Under the pieces are notes generated by a model. That model was not told the DNA's origin. It saw only the letters and a list, made by a program, of their open reading frames with translations, and ran no database searches. A stretch of 64,000 nucleotides of DNA, from assembly GCF_963676685.1 (NCBI RefSeq), contig NC_092357.1, forward strand, positions 63,808,797 through 63,872,796, given 5' to 3'. Position 1 is the stretch's first letter. Every line of letters begins with the position of its first letter. Positions 1-10,920 of this stretch are shown here, piece by piece. The position numbers and the translations under genes are program-made. The stretch is from Mytilus edulis (lineage: Eukaryota > Mollusca > Bivalvia > Mytilida > Mytilidae).

Positions 1-95
1 CTACATTCCCCTTACAACATACACCATAGCACCATACACCTTACACCATTGCATTATATGCCATACAGCATTACACCATACACGTTTGTTGGGGA
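1..95. repeat. Imperfect CA/TA-rich short tandem repeat
   Basis: Degenerate repeats of a motif like ACACCATACACCTT follow one another at the window edge. No reading frame is supported. Positions 96-555 hold AT-rich sequence in which I see no gene. Confidence 0.45.
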
Positions 96-555
96 AGTTT
101 AAACCATCCAAGGGCTGTATCAAAGCAGAAGATACTTGTAAATTTTTAGACTACCATTCATAAATCTAGGTTTAAAGAAATCGACATCATCTTATGTAAT
201 ACACACAATTTTCAGCAAAACTGTGAATTGTGCTTACTTATTCTTTTATTAAGTATTTGGCGCTACTATTCTTAATCTTTAGTTTTTGAGGTTGTTTAAT
301 CTCGAAATGTTGGATTTTGCACAACAATGTTATAGGGGAAACTACCAATGATGACATGATATAGCGCTCTACAAACATTCGAAATTCTTTTCTTTCAAAC
401 GACAAAAACATCATTTATGTAATCCCCATATGATGGAAGATTTCGTCCCCAATAAAAAGTTATTGATTATTTCTGTGATTTGATTTTTCAACAGTCTGTC
501 GATATTCCAAAAAGTACAAATTGCACATTCCTGTAGCATCATTTTTTTTATTTGT

Positions 556-972
556 AGATAGTTATCAAAGGTACCAGGATTATAAATTAGTACGCCAGAC
601 GCGCATTTCGTCCACATAAAACTCATCAGTGACGCTCATATCGAAATAGTTATAAACCAAACAAATACAAAGTTTAAGAGCATTGAGGATCCAAAATTTC
701 AAAAAGTTGTGCCAAATACGGCTAAGGTAATCTATGCCTTGGATAAGAAAATCCTTAGTGTTTCGAAAAATTCAAAGTTTTGTAAACAGGAAATTTATAA
801 AAATGACCACATAATTGATATTCATGTCAACACCGAAGTGCTGACTACTGGGCTGGAGATACCCTCGGGGACGAAACGTCCACCAGCAGAGGCATCGACC
901 CAGTTGTGTAAATAGTTATCAAAGGTACCAGGATTATAATTTAGTACGCCAGACGCGCGTTTCGTCCACATA
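556..972 (-). repeat. Dispersed repeat with hammerhead motifs, about 1.2 copies in tandem
   Basis: A segment beginning AGTTATCAAAGGTACCAGG at about 560 recurs at about 914, so the block is one full unit of roughly 354 bp plus the start of a second. Each start carries a conserved module which on the minus strand reads as a hammerhead ribozyme (591-637 and a broken one at 944-978). The body also contains a GGACG-AAA-CGTCC hairpin near 868-880. I recognise the sequence as a common mussel dispersed repeat; that is recall, not a search. The open frame at 709-915 is fortuitous. Confidence 0.7.
591..637 (-). ncRNA. Type I hammerhead ribozyme (locus 1)
   Basis: Read on the minus strand from 637 to 591, the order is stem I 5' strand (GCGUCA), core CUGAUGA, stem II (GUUU...GGAC with G-U pairs), GAAA, a very short stem III closed by a GCGC loop, cleavage triplet GUC, and stem I 3' strand (UGGCGU). 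Stem I pairs A-U, C-G, U-G, G-C, C-G, G-U. All invariant core bases are present. The predicted cut lies between plus positions 598 and 597. Short stem III hammerheads are known from Penelope-like elements, retrozymes and animal small circular RNAs. Activity here is inferred. Confidence 0.75.
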
Positions 973-978
973 AGACTC
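944..978 (-). ncRNA. Truncated hammerhead ribozyme (locus 2)
   Basis: The 3' half matches locus 1: stem II with GUC/GAC ends, GAAA, C-GCGC-G stem III, GUC and the UGGCGUAC strand of stem I. The CUGAUGA core is disrupted (it reads AUGAGUGA) and the partner strand of stem I is missing because the second repeat copy ends here. It is therefore expected to be inactive. The cut-site triplet is 354 nt from that of locus 1. Confidence 0.6.
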
Positions 979-1129
979 ACTCATGTTATAATCATGCTAT
1001 GATGCAAAATGCATACCAAAGACGACAAGAAAGGAAAAGAACAATTTTTATCTTCATTTTACACTCATATATATATATTTATGCAATGAATATATCTTGG
1101 TGAAATTATGAATTGGAAAGTAATTATCT
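973..1129. other. No feature seen
   Basis: AT-rich spacer with a short TATA run near 1070-1080. No gene or known repeat is recognised. Confidence 0.3.
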
Positions 1130-1477
1130 TGATATCGAAACAAAATGCCGAGTATTTGATAATTGTACTGGTATAATCATAACTCTACAATCAACAAAAT
1201 ATTGTAAAGACAAAATAAAAGGCAACAGTCGCATATCGCTGTTCAAAAATCATAAATCGATTCAGAGTTATATCTACAATGTAATAGTCTTTACTAAGAA
1301 AAAAACATTCTTTCGCCAGAAATTCAAATACTAGTGCCTTCGTCTTACTTGTCTTATTATCTGTTTTGTGTTATGTTATCTTTCAGTTTTATTCTGTATT
1401 AGCATTGTTGACATAATAAAAATTGGTTCAACATGTTCAATATGTTTCGTTACGGAAAAAAATATAAAACTTCTTAC

Positions 1478-1780
1478 CCCCTAATACTTTCAAAGAAGTG
1501 GGGTTGCTTTTTCCAGTTCCAAAAGCATTAATAGCCAAGCATACATACTGCCCTTCATCATCTGTAGTTACTCGGCGGATGGTCAACGATGGTAAAAAGA
1601 CCGTTGAACCATATAATACATTAGTACTAGACGATGTTATATTCATGACTGTACCATGAGATTCTTTTTGCCAGTATACATCGTATTGCCTTGGAAAAGA
1701 ATCAACAATGCATTCTAGAGTCAAATCCCAACCATACCCTCTGATATATTCCGCATCTGGTATGGTAACATTTGGAACAT
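1478..1780 (-). CDS. Immunoglobulin-domain exon (downstream of the pair)
   Basis: This 303-nt internal exon encodes one Ig fold. On the minus strand the acceptor TTTTACAG precedes 1780 and the donor GTAAG begins at 1477. The exon starts and ends in phase 1, the usual arrangement for Ig-domain exons. Visible landmarks are a B-strand cysteine in LTLEC, the core tryptophan in DVYWQK, and the F-strand signature DDEGQYVCLA, followed by a GTGKSNPTSLKV end. The first codons read DVPNVTIPDAEY. Such domains occur in cell-adhesion and immune-type receptors. The rest of the gene, including any signal peptide or membrane segment, is not seen. The parent protein cannot be named from one or two domains. 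Confidence 0.75.
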
Positions 1781-2138
1781 CTGTAAAATGCGATAAAAAT
1801 ATACTACTACTTCGTAATTAGATAATTTTACTGGTATAATAAACAAAATATTTTAAAGACAAAATAAACGGCAACAGTCGCATATCGGTATTCAAAAATC
1901 ATAAATCGATTCAGAGTTACATCTAATAGTCTTTACTAAGAAAAAAACATTCTTTCGCCAGAAATTCAAATACTAGTGCCTTCGTCTTACTTGTCTTATT
2001 ATCTGTTTTGTGTTATGTTATCTTTCAGTTGTATTTTGTATTATCATTGTTGACATAATATAGGTATATAAACATTAAATAAATTGGTTCAACATGTTCA
2101 ATATGCGTCGTTACTGAAAAAAATATAAAACATCTTAC

Positions 2139-2438
2139 CCCCTAATACTTTCAAAAAAGTGGGGTTGCTTTTTCCAGTTCCCATAATATTAACAGCCAAG
2201 CATATGTACTGCCCTTCATAATATGTAGTTACTCGGAAGATGGTCAATGATGGTACAGCGACATTTGCACCAAATACATTAATACTAGACGATGTTATAT
2301 TCATAACTGTACCATGAGATTCTTTTTGCCAGTATACATCGTAGTGCTTTGGAGTAGAATCAATAATGCAGATTAGAGTCATTAACTGACCATACCCTGT
2401 GCTATATTCCGCATCTGGTATTGTAACATTTGGAACAT
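2139..2438 (-). CDS. Immunoglobulin-domain exon (upstream of the pair)
   Basis: A 300-nt exon, paralogous to 1478-1780 and spliced 5' of it on the minus strand. The acceptor is TTTTACAG before 2438 and the donor GTAAG starts at 2138. Both ends are phase 1, so the two exons join in frame. It has the B-strand cysteine (LICII), the tryptophan (DVYWQK) and the F-strand GQYICLA. The usual D.G.Y.C motif is altered: DDEGQYVC in the sister exon is YYEGQYIC here, losing the aspartate that normally makes the tyrosine-corner salt bridge. The frame is intact and without stops, so both copies look usable. Whether they are used together or alternatively is unknown. Confidence 0.75.
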
Positions 2439-2775
2439 CTGTAAAATGCGATAAAGATATACTATTACTTCGTACTATTGATTTTAAATATTGATGCATT
2501 CTATTTTTCTCATTTTCAAAATCGATTAAATGATGTGTTCAATAGAAAAGACGGTCCACCCGTTCCCATTCTAGCTATAATCTCTTATTTTGTAAAAATA
2601 TTCCTTATAGTTGCTTATCAGCTTTTTTCAATTAAGTGTACTTGCAAGTCTTTTGATTAAACAAAAGAAATTGCATGCCCACTCCTATGGGTCGGCAGAC
2701 TGGACAAGCTAGAAATGTTGCCAACCCGCTGACAACTCCCACTGTGGACGGGTGTACAAAGCCAAAAATAAATTA

Positions 2776-2863
2776 CCGGAAGCCAAATTTGAGGGCTAGA
2801 TATAGATTTGAGGGCTTATATCGATATTTACCCCGAGGGCTAGTAACCAACTTTGACTTCCGG
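2776..2863. repeat. Imperfect hairpin repeat
   Basis: Begins CCGGAAGCCAAATTTGAGGG and ends with the near-complement CTTTGACTTCCGG, with GAGGGCT repeats inside. This looks like a small foldback MITE. Open frames across it are not supported. Confidence 0.45.
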
Positions 2864-2984
2864 CTACTATTGGCTATGTATAAAGGTACATATGTGTGAA
2901 AAATGTATGATAAGAATAATTATATCCAAAAAACGAGATTTGTATTCACGATTGCTATATTAACAGAAGGAGCACATTTCTTAT

Positions 2985-4255
2985 TTTTTGCTATGATACA
3001 ACATTTTCTTAGGTAATATACTTAAATAAAAAATGGTTACAAGCAGGTGAAATTTACACTCCATTCTATCTTGATGCGGCTTGGTTAGGATTTGTCGAAG
3101 AAATTTTGCTCGAATCGCTGTAGATTATAAAAAAGAAGATATGGTATGATTGCCAATGAGACAACTATCCACAGAAGACCAAAATGACACAAACATTAAC
3201 AATTAAAGGTCACCGTACGGTGTCGTCTTTCAATATACTAGATTTATCTCAAACTATTGAACTGATTATGATAAAAATTGACATAAATGCTTGAAATAAC
3301 CAGTTTAACAAATGAAAAAAGTCTCATTCAGTTTATTGAACAAAAAGGTCTTCTTTATAGAAGCTGTACATGCACCTATGGCCTTGTGTGTATTCTCATG
3401 TGTGAAAATTTCTTGCTATTTAAGTGAAATAATACAAAAAATGAAATACTCTGATTGGATTTAGTCTCCAAAACACATTTTATCAGAAAACTGTTTTGAA
3501 ATAGGCCTGTTCCATATGAATATTCAGTTGACAGAACAAGCCATACTAAGTGCATATATTTTCTTATTTTGGAGGGGATGATTATTTCTTATATTTTGCT
3601 ATGATATAACATTTTCCTAGGTTATATACTTAAATAAATATATGGTTATAAGCAGATGAAATTATTTCTAATGTTGTAACGACAAGTTATTCTTTAAAAG
3701 AGAAGCTTTTTATGTCCCTCTTTGGAACGCGGAGTAAATTTAATTTTTACGTAAGGACTTATTGAAACCTCCTTGGAGACGGTAAACTTTTATATGAATT
3801 GTTCATTGTGCTAAAATGCTTCAATTACTCATTTCTTATAACATTTTTACCATAAATGAGTGAAAGTTACCCCAATTATATTTATTTATTGGCCTGGAAA
3901 GTTGAAATTTTGAGGAAATAAGAGGTATAAATTGACCCAAAGAGACCTTATAAAGAAGACAAAGAGATTCATTAGTGGTATTTATCTTCCTAAAATCATC
4001 TTGTATATCATATTAATCTGTTTGTAGGCAGATACTATAGATATTTGATCATTTATTGGTTCACACTCCATTCTATCTTGATACGGCTTGGTTTGGATTT
4101 GTCAAAGAAGTTTTGCTCGAATTGCTGTAGATGTAGTCTTTCAATATACTAGATTTTTCTGAACTGATTATGACAGAAATGCTTGAAATAACCAGTATAA
4201 CAAAAGGAAAAAGTCTCATTTAGTTTATTGAACAAAAAGGTCTTCTTTAGGTGTA
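2985..4255. repeat. Locally duplicated noncoding segments
   Basis: Two blocks recur. One (TTTTGCTATGATACAACATT...) starts near 2985 and again near 3592. The other (CTCCATTCTATCTTGAT...GCTGTAGAT, then AATATACTAGATTT...GGTCTTCTTTA) runs near 3059-3356 and again near 4066-4250. Divergence is moderate. No coding potential is recognised. Confidence 0.65.
3123..3222 (+). mobile_element. Short dispersed repeat A insertion
   Basis: This ~97-bp segment (AAGAAGATATGGTATGATTG..., GACAACTATCCACA, GGTCACCGTACGG) belongs to the family found repeatedly in this window (36035, 54783 and elsewhere). The paralogous segment at 4125-4145 lacks it: GCTGTAGAT runs straight into GTAGTCTTTCAATATAC. The duplication therefore supplies an empty site and defines the insertion. 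Confidence 0.7.
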
Positions 4256-4259
4256 ATAC

Positions 4260-6130
4260 CGCCAAATAATGGTATGTCACATCCGGCTGTATACAAAAGT
4301 AATAAGGGGAGAATTTTGACTGGTTAACTTCCAATGATGTTTTTTTCTTATATGCAATGAAATGTTATGTGAAACTTTTTCTATAGAATTGGACAGGATA
4401 AAACTTTACTCATGTCAAGTATTTCTTTATTTGAACAAAGACAAATTCTGCACAATTTTTTGAAAAGAGCAAATTTAACAAAGACTCAAAGGGGAAAATC
4501 AATGGTGGTATTACATCTTCACGTTAAACTAATTATAAAAAGTGCAGGTGCAAGAGCTATACCAACCTACATTCTGGTATTGGTAGAAAGGCCACATTTC
4601 ATAATTTTCAAAAAGTGCTGCTACTAGTTATATAGTGTTCGTGTAAAAGAAATTCCACAACCAACCCGAAGTGCCAAAAAGACAAAAAAGGGACAACAGG
4701 AAGAGACTAAAAGGACACAGAAAATAACAATCTGTATTAGTCTTTGTATAGCACGGGTATGAAGGTTGATGTTGATTTTAGAACTGTACCAGTCTTTTTT
4801 ATAATACGGGTATGGTGGTGGAAGAAGAGTACAAAAGTGAACGAGTCTTTAAAAACCAGAGATATGGTATGCTGGATGCAGATTATATTCTTGTACTGTA
4901 CTAGCATTTATATACCATGGCTGGTGGATGCAATAACTACTTCATCATTTTTATTTCACGCGTAATATGGTATGATTGTGTGAGTTTTGGCCTTGAATGT
5001 TTGGTTATGGGTGTAATATATGCCTGTTTAATTGAATTTTTATACCCGAGGTAATTTGTATTTGTCGTTTTATTTCTCGGTGTTATATATAGATAATTTT
5101 TTAATAAAATATATTTACATAGTTTTTAAGAGTTCCTAGAGAATACCTGTTGGAATGATGTTAATGAGACAGCAAACAAAATACATATAAAAAAAAACAA
5201 TGTTGACATCATCACAAAGTCCTTCCGACTTTCTAGTGGACGTTTGTCAAACAATAGAAAGAAAAATAAAGGAGACCTCTGTTCATCCCCTCCCCATACT
5301 AGTATATATTTTGAATGACTTGAATATACATCTTCATCATCAATAACAGTTTGGAATACACTATCAGTTATGAAAGATTTCTCATCATCATTAACTTCTC
5401 TAAATAACGGGTGAAATTTGATAAGCAATATATGTAAATGATTAGCAATCGAAAGGAGCACGTTAAATTGGATAGAGAACAGTATTTTAATACCTGTTAA
5501 AGTCCCTATCTGAATTTGCCCTCGAAATATCAGGTTTCTGGTCTATATGGACTGATCTTAATCCGTACTTTTAAAAGTCATATGAACAATCCGGTAAAGC
5601 TTGGTAATATAAAACCTAATTTACGCATGGCTCGTGCTTTAGGAAAACATTTAATATAGACAGAAGAATTTAGAATACAAATAACTAACATTAAAATCTA
5701 AATACAAATGAATTTATAACCTATATCTTACAAATAAGGTTAACAATAGGCATTATAAAAATAGAACTCTGAGTCCCCTAAAACAATGGGATAATCCTTA
5801 TGTAAGGAATCGATAAGAAAAACCTCTACTACCAACTATTCCAAGTCAGTGAGATTTTTAAAGCTCTAGCTACATCTCCAAAATCTATTTTGTCGGTCGC
5901 TTGTATTCATTACAGCAACTTTATACAATAGTTATTTGTTAGAGATATGCATCCTTAATTACTATTTCATTTTTTTTATAATTCGTTTTGAATCATTGAA
6001 AAAATATTGGCGAACCGTCTGACCTTCAAACAACACAAAATTCTGTATTAAGAAAACGTAATTACATCAACGTGAATCTGTCAAAGTGGAATAACTGATG
6101 TTTTGTTTTCCTTACCAATATTCAGAATAA
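4260..6130. other. AT-rich region without a recognised gene
   Basis: One minus-strand frame at 5126-5461 (111 codons) has an acidic stretch (NDDEKSF, DDEDVYSS) and a hydrophobic run near its C-terminus (STLFFFICILFAV). It could be a receptor tail or chance; no family is recognised and no splice pair convinced me. The other frames are short and of low complexity. Confidence 0.3.
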
Positions 6131-6137
6131 TTTTACA

Positions 6138-6895
6138 TTTGTCTATCATGCCAAAAAACGACTACAAGAACTTCGCGGTCACCTAAAACATCTTGGCTAC
6201 AAAAGGAAAGACATTGATAAAGGTTTTTCCCGTGCTAGCAACATCAGCCGAGATAAACTTTTACAATATAAAGTCATAGGTCAACAGGAGGGTGCCTTTT
6301 GTGTTGAATTATCATCCAAACTTTGACCACTTATCTCACCTTATCCGCGAAAGTTTGAAAGATATCGAAAAACATCCTAAACTATCCAAGATCTTTCCCG
6401 AGCCACCTGTACTGGCTTTCCGTAGGCCCAAAATCCTTAAAGACCTGCTGGTGAGAGCTGAGTTATCCTCCCAATCAGGCTCTTCGACAGTGGGCTCTTG
6501 TAAGGGTTGTGGAAACAAACGATGTCTGACTTGCAAACAAATACTGATTACCCAGACTTTTAACAGTCACTCCACTGGTGCAGAATACACCATATTTTGC
6601 AATGTTAATTGCAAGACTACAAATGTTGTGCATCTCCTACAGTGTAAATGTGGTAAACAGTATGTTGGCGAGTCAGAACAGCCGTTTCACAAACGAATGA
6701 ACGGTCATCGTAGCGACTACCAATGCAAGCCAGACCTCCCTCTTAGTCGAAATTTGAGATCCCCTTCTCACACTAAGGCAGATCTCAATCGACTGACCAT
6801 TACTATCATTGACCACAACTCTGTTAGGTCTAGGGAGGATAGACTCGGGAAAGATTCTTGATAAGAAAATTAACAACTTTGGCACCAAATGGGAT
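6138..6895 (+). pseudogene. Decayed Penelope-like element: RT C-terminus and GIY-YIG endonuclease
   Basis: Conceptual translation in three successive plus frames gives the C-terminal part of a Penelope-like retroelement protein. The first part (about 6138-6277) reads HAKKRLQELRGHLKHLGYKR, then SRASNISRDKLLQYK. A shift of frame leads to RRVPFVLNYHPNF from about 6283. The GIY-YIG-type endonuclease follows, with cysteine pairs CKGCGNKRCLTC near 6503-6535, then VVHLLQCKCGKQYVGE and HKRMNGHRSD (about 6628-6717). The frame stops at 6859; a further shift would be needed to read KLTTLAPNGIN (about 6865-6897). At least two frameshifts make it non-functional. It lacks the RT core. Confidence 0.8.
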
Positions 6896-6987
6896 AAATG
6901 AAAAGATATAGTTCGACACCATGCAGTGCTTCACATCTGGGTTATATTACTTATTATTACAGTCTCTGTTTCTTTTTCTTTACCTTA

Positions 6988-7243
6988 TTACTCAATTTAT
7001 TTCATTTGACTGGGCGGAGTCTAACCGGTTCGCTCATAATAAACCAGTCCATCTATATTTAGAGGTTTAAGGATAAACTTAAAAATGAAGTGTACAGTCA
7101 TTGTTTTGTAAATTCCTTTGATGACACTGATAGGTGATTAGAAATCAGCAATAACGGCAATCATCCTTATCACACACATCTTCACATAGACTGTCATTAT
7201 GCAAATTAAAACGTAAGCTCCGCCCGATCAGTTGAAATAACAT
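6988..7243. repeat. Inverted repeat flanking ~190 bp
   Basis: TTATTTCATTTGACTGGGCGG near 6990 pairs with the complement CCGCCCGATCAGTTGAAATAA near 7221-7241, so a GGGCGGAG core is inverted at both ends. This looks like a small non-autonomous element just 3' of the Penelope remnant. Its class is not assigned. Confidence 0.5.
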
Positions 7244-7950
7244 TGGTAATACACATCTCTAAAATAAATCTGTTGAATATAATAATTTAGATTGCTTATT
7301 TTTTATAGGGATGTATAAGTAACAAGCCACGTTCAACTAGTGTACTTTAGTCAAAATTTATTATTATATTTTAACGGCCTTTGGTTTTAAACATAGCAAA
7401 CTCTAATGTAACGATACTACCATTGTCAAATCTGAAATATATACACATTTAGACCGTTCAGTGCTGTTAATTTGGAATTCTTATTGACGCAATCTTTCTT
7501 GTAACATCATAATTATCGATACCGTTAAAACTTTGGAGTTGTTCTAGTTCATATCGCACATTATTTTTTTTTTATTTAAAGCATGTATTTGAACTCTCTG
7601 GTGTAATTAGTCATATAACCTATGTCGTGTTTAACAAATTTTAAGAACTGTGCAAGCGTCTTACCTAATGTTCGGTTTGACCATTTTTATTGGATAAACT
7701 TTAAGATTGTAACAGCTTAATCTAAGTAGAGTGATAATTGATTCATTCAACACCACAATAATATATACTGATGAAGGATATCTGTTATCCGAAATATTTA
7801 TAAATAATTACATTTATAGTTCCTTTTCATGTTATTGGTGTTGTTATGTACACTTTTTAGGCGTTTATATAATTTATTTTATTGTGTACATGTATCGTTA
7901 CTTGAAACGATCCGGCACCCTCGTCATTAAAATCGTTGACTATAATTCAG
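7244..7950. other. No feature seen
   Basis: AT-rich DNA. The frame at 7731-7982 is a chance ORF running into the tandem array and has no recognisable domain. Confidence 0.35.
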
Positions 7951-7955
7951 ACGTT

Positions 7956-8116
7956 GAGAGCCCAGGTGGTCGTGTGGCCTAGCGGGACGGCTGCAGTGCA
8001 GGCGATTTGGTGTCACGATATCACAGTAGCATGGGTTCGAATCCCGGCGAGGGAAGAACCAAAAATGTGCCTGCACTGCAGCCGTCCCGCTAGACCACAC
8101 TACCACCTGGGCTCTC
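7956..8116. repeat. Inverted junction at the left end of the array
   Basis: Arms 7956-8003 and 8069-8116 are reverse complements over 48 positions with two mismatches. They enclose 65 nt containing the only plus-strand GGGTTCGAATCCC box. The array thus begins with a head-to-head pair of tRNA-like modules able to fold into a long hairpin. Confidence 0.9.
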
Positions 8117-10809
8117 TAAAAAAGAGCTGTCGGTGGGCATGTGTTACCTTTTCACGTCAGTCACTACAGTACATGATATATAAGTCATGGCTGTGTACAT
8201 AATGTATATACAACTCGTCTAAACATCAACCCAACAATGTTAGATCTGTAAATTTGCTTTCGCAAATTTTTGGTTCTTCCCTCGCCGGGATTCGAACCCA
8301 TGCTACTGTGATATCGTGACACCAAATCGCCTGCACTGCAGCCGTCCCGCTAGACCACACGACCACCTGGGCTCTCAAAAAAAAGAGCTTTCGCTGGCCA
8401 TGTGTTACCTTTCCACGTCAGTTTTAATCTAGCGGCGTACTGCAGAACATGATATATAAGGCATGAAGATGTTATTGTTACAGATCAGCTAAATTATCTA
8501 TAGTAAAGGATCCTACAAATTGATGTAAGATACAGTCACAGAAAATAATTATACTATAAGTACGTCTAAGTCAGTGACAACCCTACAACAGATGTATCCA
8601 TCGGATCGCCATCAATGATGGTGATACATGGCTGTGTACATAATGTATATACAACTCGTCTAAACATCAACCCAACAATGTTAGATCTGTAAATTTGCTT
8701 TCGCAAATTTTTGGTTCATCCCTCGCCGGGATTCGAACCCATGCTACTGTGATATCGTGACACCAAATCGCCTGCACTGCAGCCGTCCTGCTAAACCACA
8801 CGACCACCTGGGCTCTCAATGAAAGAGCTTTCGCTGGCCATGTGTTACCTTTCCACGTCAGTTTTAATCTAGCTGCGTACTACAGTACATGATATATAAG
8901 GCATGAAGATGTTATTGTTACAGATCAGCTAAATTATCTATAGTAAAGGATCCTACAAATTAATATAAGATACAGTCACAGAAAATAATTATATTCATAA
9001 GTACGTCTGAGTCAGTGACAACCCTACAACAGATGTGTCCATCGGATCGACATCAATGATGGTGATACATGGCTGTGTACATAATGTATATACAACTCGT
9101 CTAAACATCAACCTAACAATGCTAGATCTGTAAATTTGCTTTCGCAAATTTTTGGTTCTTCCCTCGCCGGGATTCGAACCCATGCTACTGTGATATCGTG
9201 TCACCAAATCGCCTGCACTGCAGCCGTCCCGCTAGACCACACGACCACCTGGGCTCTCAATAAAAGAGCTCGATGGCCATGTGTTACCTTTCCACGTCAG
9301 TTTTAATCTAGCGGCGTACTTCAGTACATGATATATAAGGCATGAAGATGTTATTGTTACAGATCAGCTAAATTATCTATAGTAAAGGATCCTACAAATT
9401 AATGAAAGATACAGTCACAGAAAATAATTATATTCATAAGTACGTCTGAGTCAGTGACAACCATACAACAGATGTATCCATCGGATCGCCATCAATGATG
9501 GTGATACATTGCTGTGTATATAATGTATATACAACTCGTCTAAACATCAACCCAACAATGTTAGATCTGTAAATTTGCTTTCGCAAATTTTTGGTTCTTC
9601 CCTCGCCGGGATTCGAACCCATGCTACTGTGATATCGTGACACCAAATCGCCTGCACTGCAGCCGTCCCGCTAGACCACACAACCACCTGGGCTCTCAAT
9701 AAAAGAGCTTTCGCTGGCCATGTGTTACCTTTCCACGTCAGTTTTAATCTAGCGGCGTACTACAGTACATGATATATAAGGCATGAAGATGTATATAATA
9801 TATACAACTCGTCTAAACATCAACCCAACAATGTTAGATCTGTAAATTTGCTTTCCCAAATTTTGGTTCTTTGCATACATATATGTATATACAACTCGTC
9901 TAAACATCAACCCAACAATGTTAGATCTGTCAATTTGCTTTCGCAAATTTTGGTTCTTCCCTCGCCGGGATTCGAACCCATGCTACTGTGATATCGTGAC
10001 ACCAAATCGCCTGCACTGCAGCCGTCCCGCTAGACCACACGACAACCTGGGCTCTCATAAAAGAGCTTTCGCTGGCCATGTGTTACCTTTCCACGTCAGT
10101 TTTAATCTAGCGGCGTACTGCAGTACCTGATATATAAGGCAAGAAGATGTTATTATTACAGATCAGCTAAATTATCTATAGTAAAGGATCCTACAAATTA
10201 ATGTAAGATACAGTCACAGAAAATAATTATACTATAAGTACGTCTAAGTCAGTGACAACCCTACAACAGATGTATCCATCGGGTCGCCATCAATGATGGT
10301 GATACATGGCTGTGTACATAATGTATATACAACTCGTCTAAACATCAACCCAACAATGTTAGATCTGTAATTTTGCTTTCGCAAATTTTTGGTTCATCCC
10401 TCTCCGGGATTCGAACCCATGCTACTGTGATATCGTGACACCAAATCACCTGCACTGCAGCCGTCCCGCTAAACCACACGACCACCTGGGCTCTCAATGA
10501 AAGAGCTTTCGCTGGCCATGTGTTACCTTTCCACGTCAGTTTTTATCTAGCGGCGTACCACAGTACATGATATATAAGGCATGAAGATGTTATTGTTACA
10601 GATCAGCTAAATTATCTATAGTAAAGGATCCTACAAATTAATATAACATACAGTCACAGAAAATAATTATATTCATAAGTACGTCTGAGTCAGTGAAAAC
10701 CCTACAACAGATGTATCCATCGAATCGCCATCAATGATGGTGATACATTGCTGTGTACATAATGTATATACAACTCGTCTCAACATCAACCCAACAATGT
10801 TAGATCTGT

Positions 10810-10920
10810 AAATTTGCTTTCGCAAATTTTTGGTTCTTCCCTCGCCGGGATTCGAACCCATGCTACTGTGATATCGTGACACCAACTCGCCTGCACTGCA
10901 GCCGTCCCGCTAGACCACAC
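10810..10920 (-). ncRNA. tRNA-like pol III promoter module (representative of the 441-bp units)
   Basis: On the minus strand an A-box-like TGGTCTAGCGGG (10906-10917) is followed about 47 nt later by a perfect B box GGTTCGAATCC (10848-10858). That spacing suits a type-2 tRNA with a long variable arm, and GTGTCACGATATCAC lies where such an arm would be. The T arm folds only partly. The acceptor strands (GTGGTCG against CGAGGGA) pair poorly, so a functional tRNA is unlikely. A tRNA-derived SINE head is the best reading. TTTT stretches downstream could end transcription. Confidence 0.6.

Larger units (their letters stand above)
1130..2475 (-). repeat. Tandem genomic duplication carrying the two Ig exons
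   Basis: The segment around 1130-1805 (exon, intron flanks and a mussel repeat fragment containing GGCAACAGTCGCATATCG) is repeated at about 1806-2475. The offset is roughly 650-658 bp. Exon, splice sites and intronic sequence are all copied, so this is a DNA-level exon duplication and not convergence. Several small indels separate the copies. Confidence 0.8.

Noticed and set aside
709..915. 68-codon plus-strand protein
   Set aside because: It lies wholly within the ribozyme-bearing dispersed repeat and uses a non-ATG start.
10810..10920. Functional tRNA gene (Ser or Leu type)
   Set aside because: The B box is perfect but the acceptor strands do not pair and the T stem has a mismatch; a tRNA-derived SINE head fits better.
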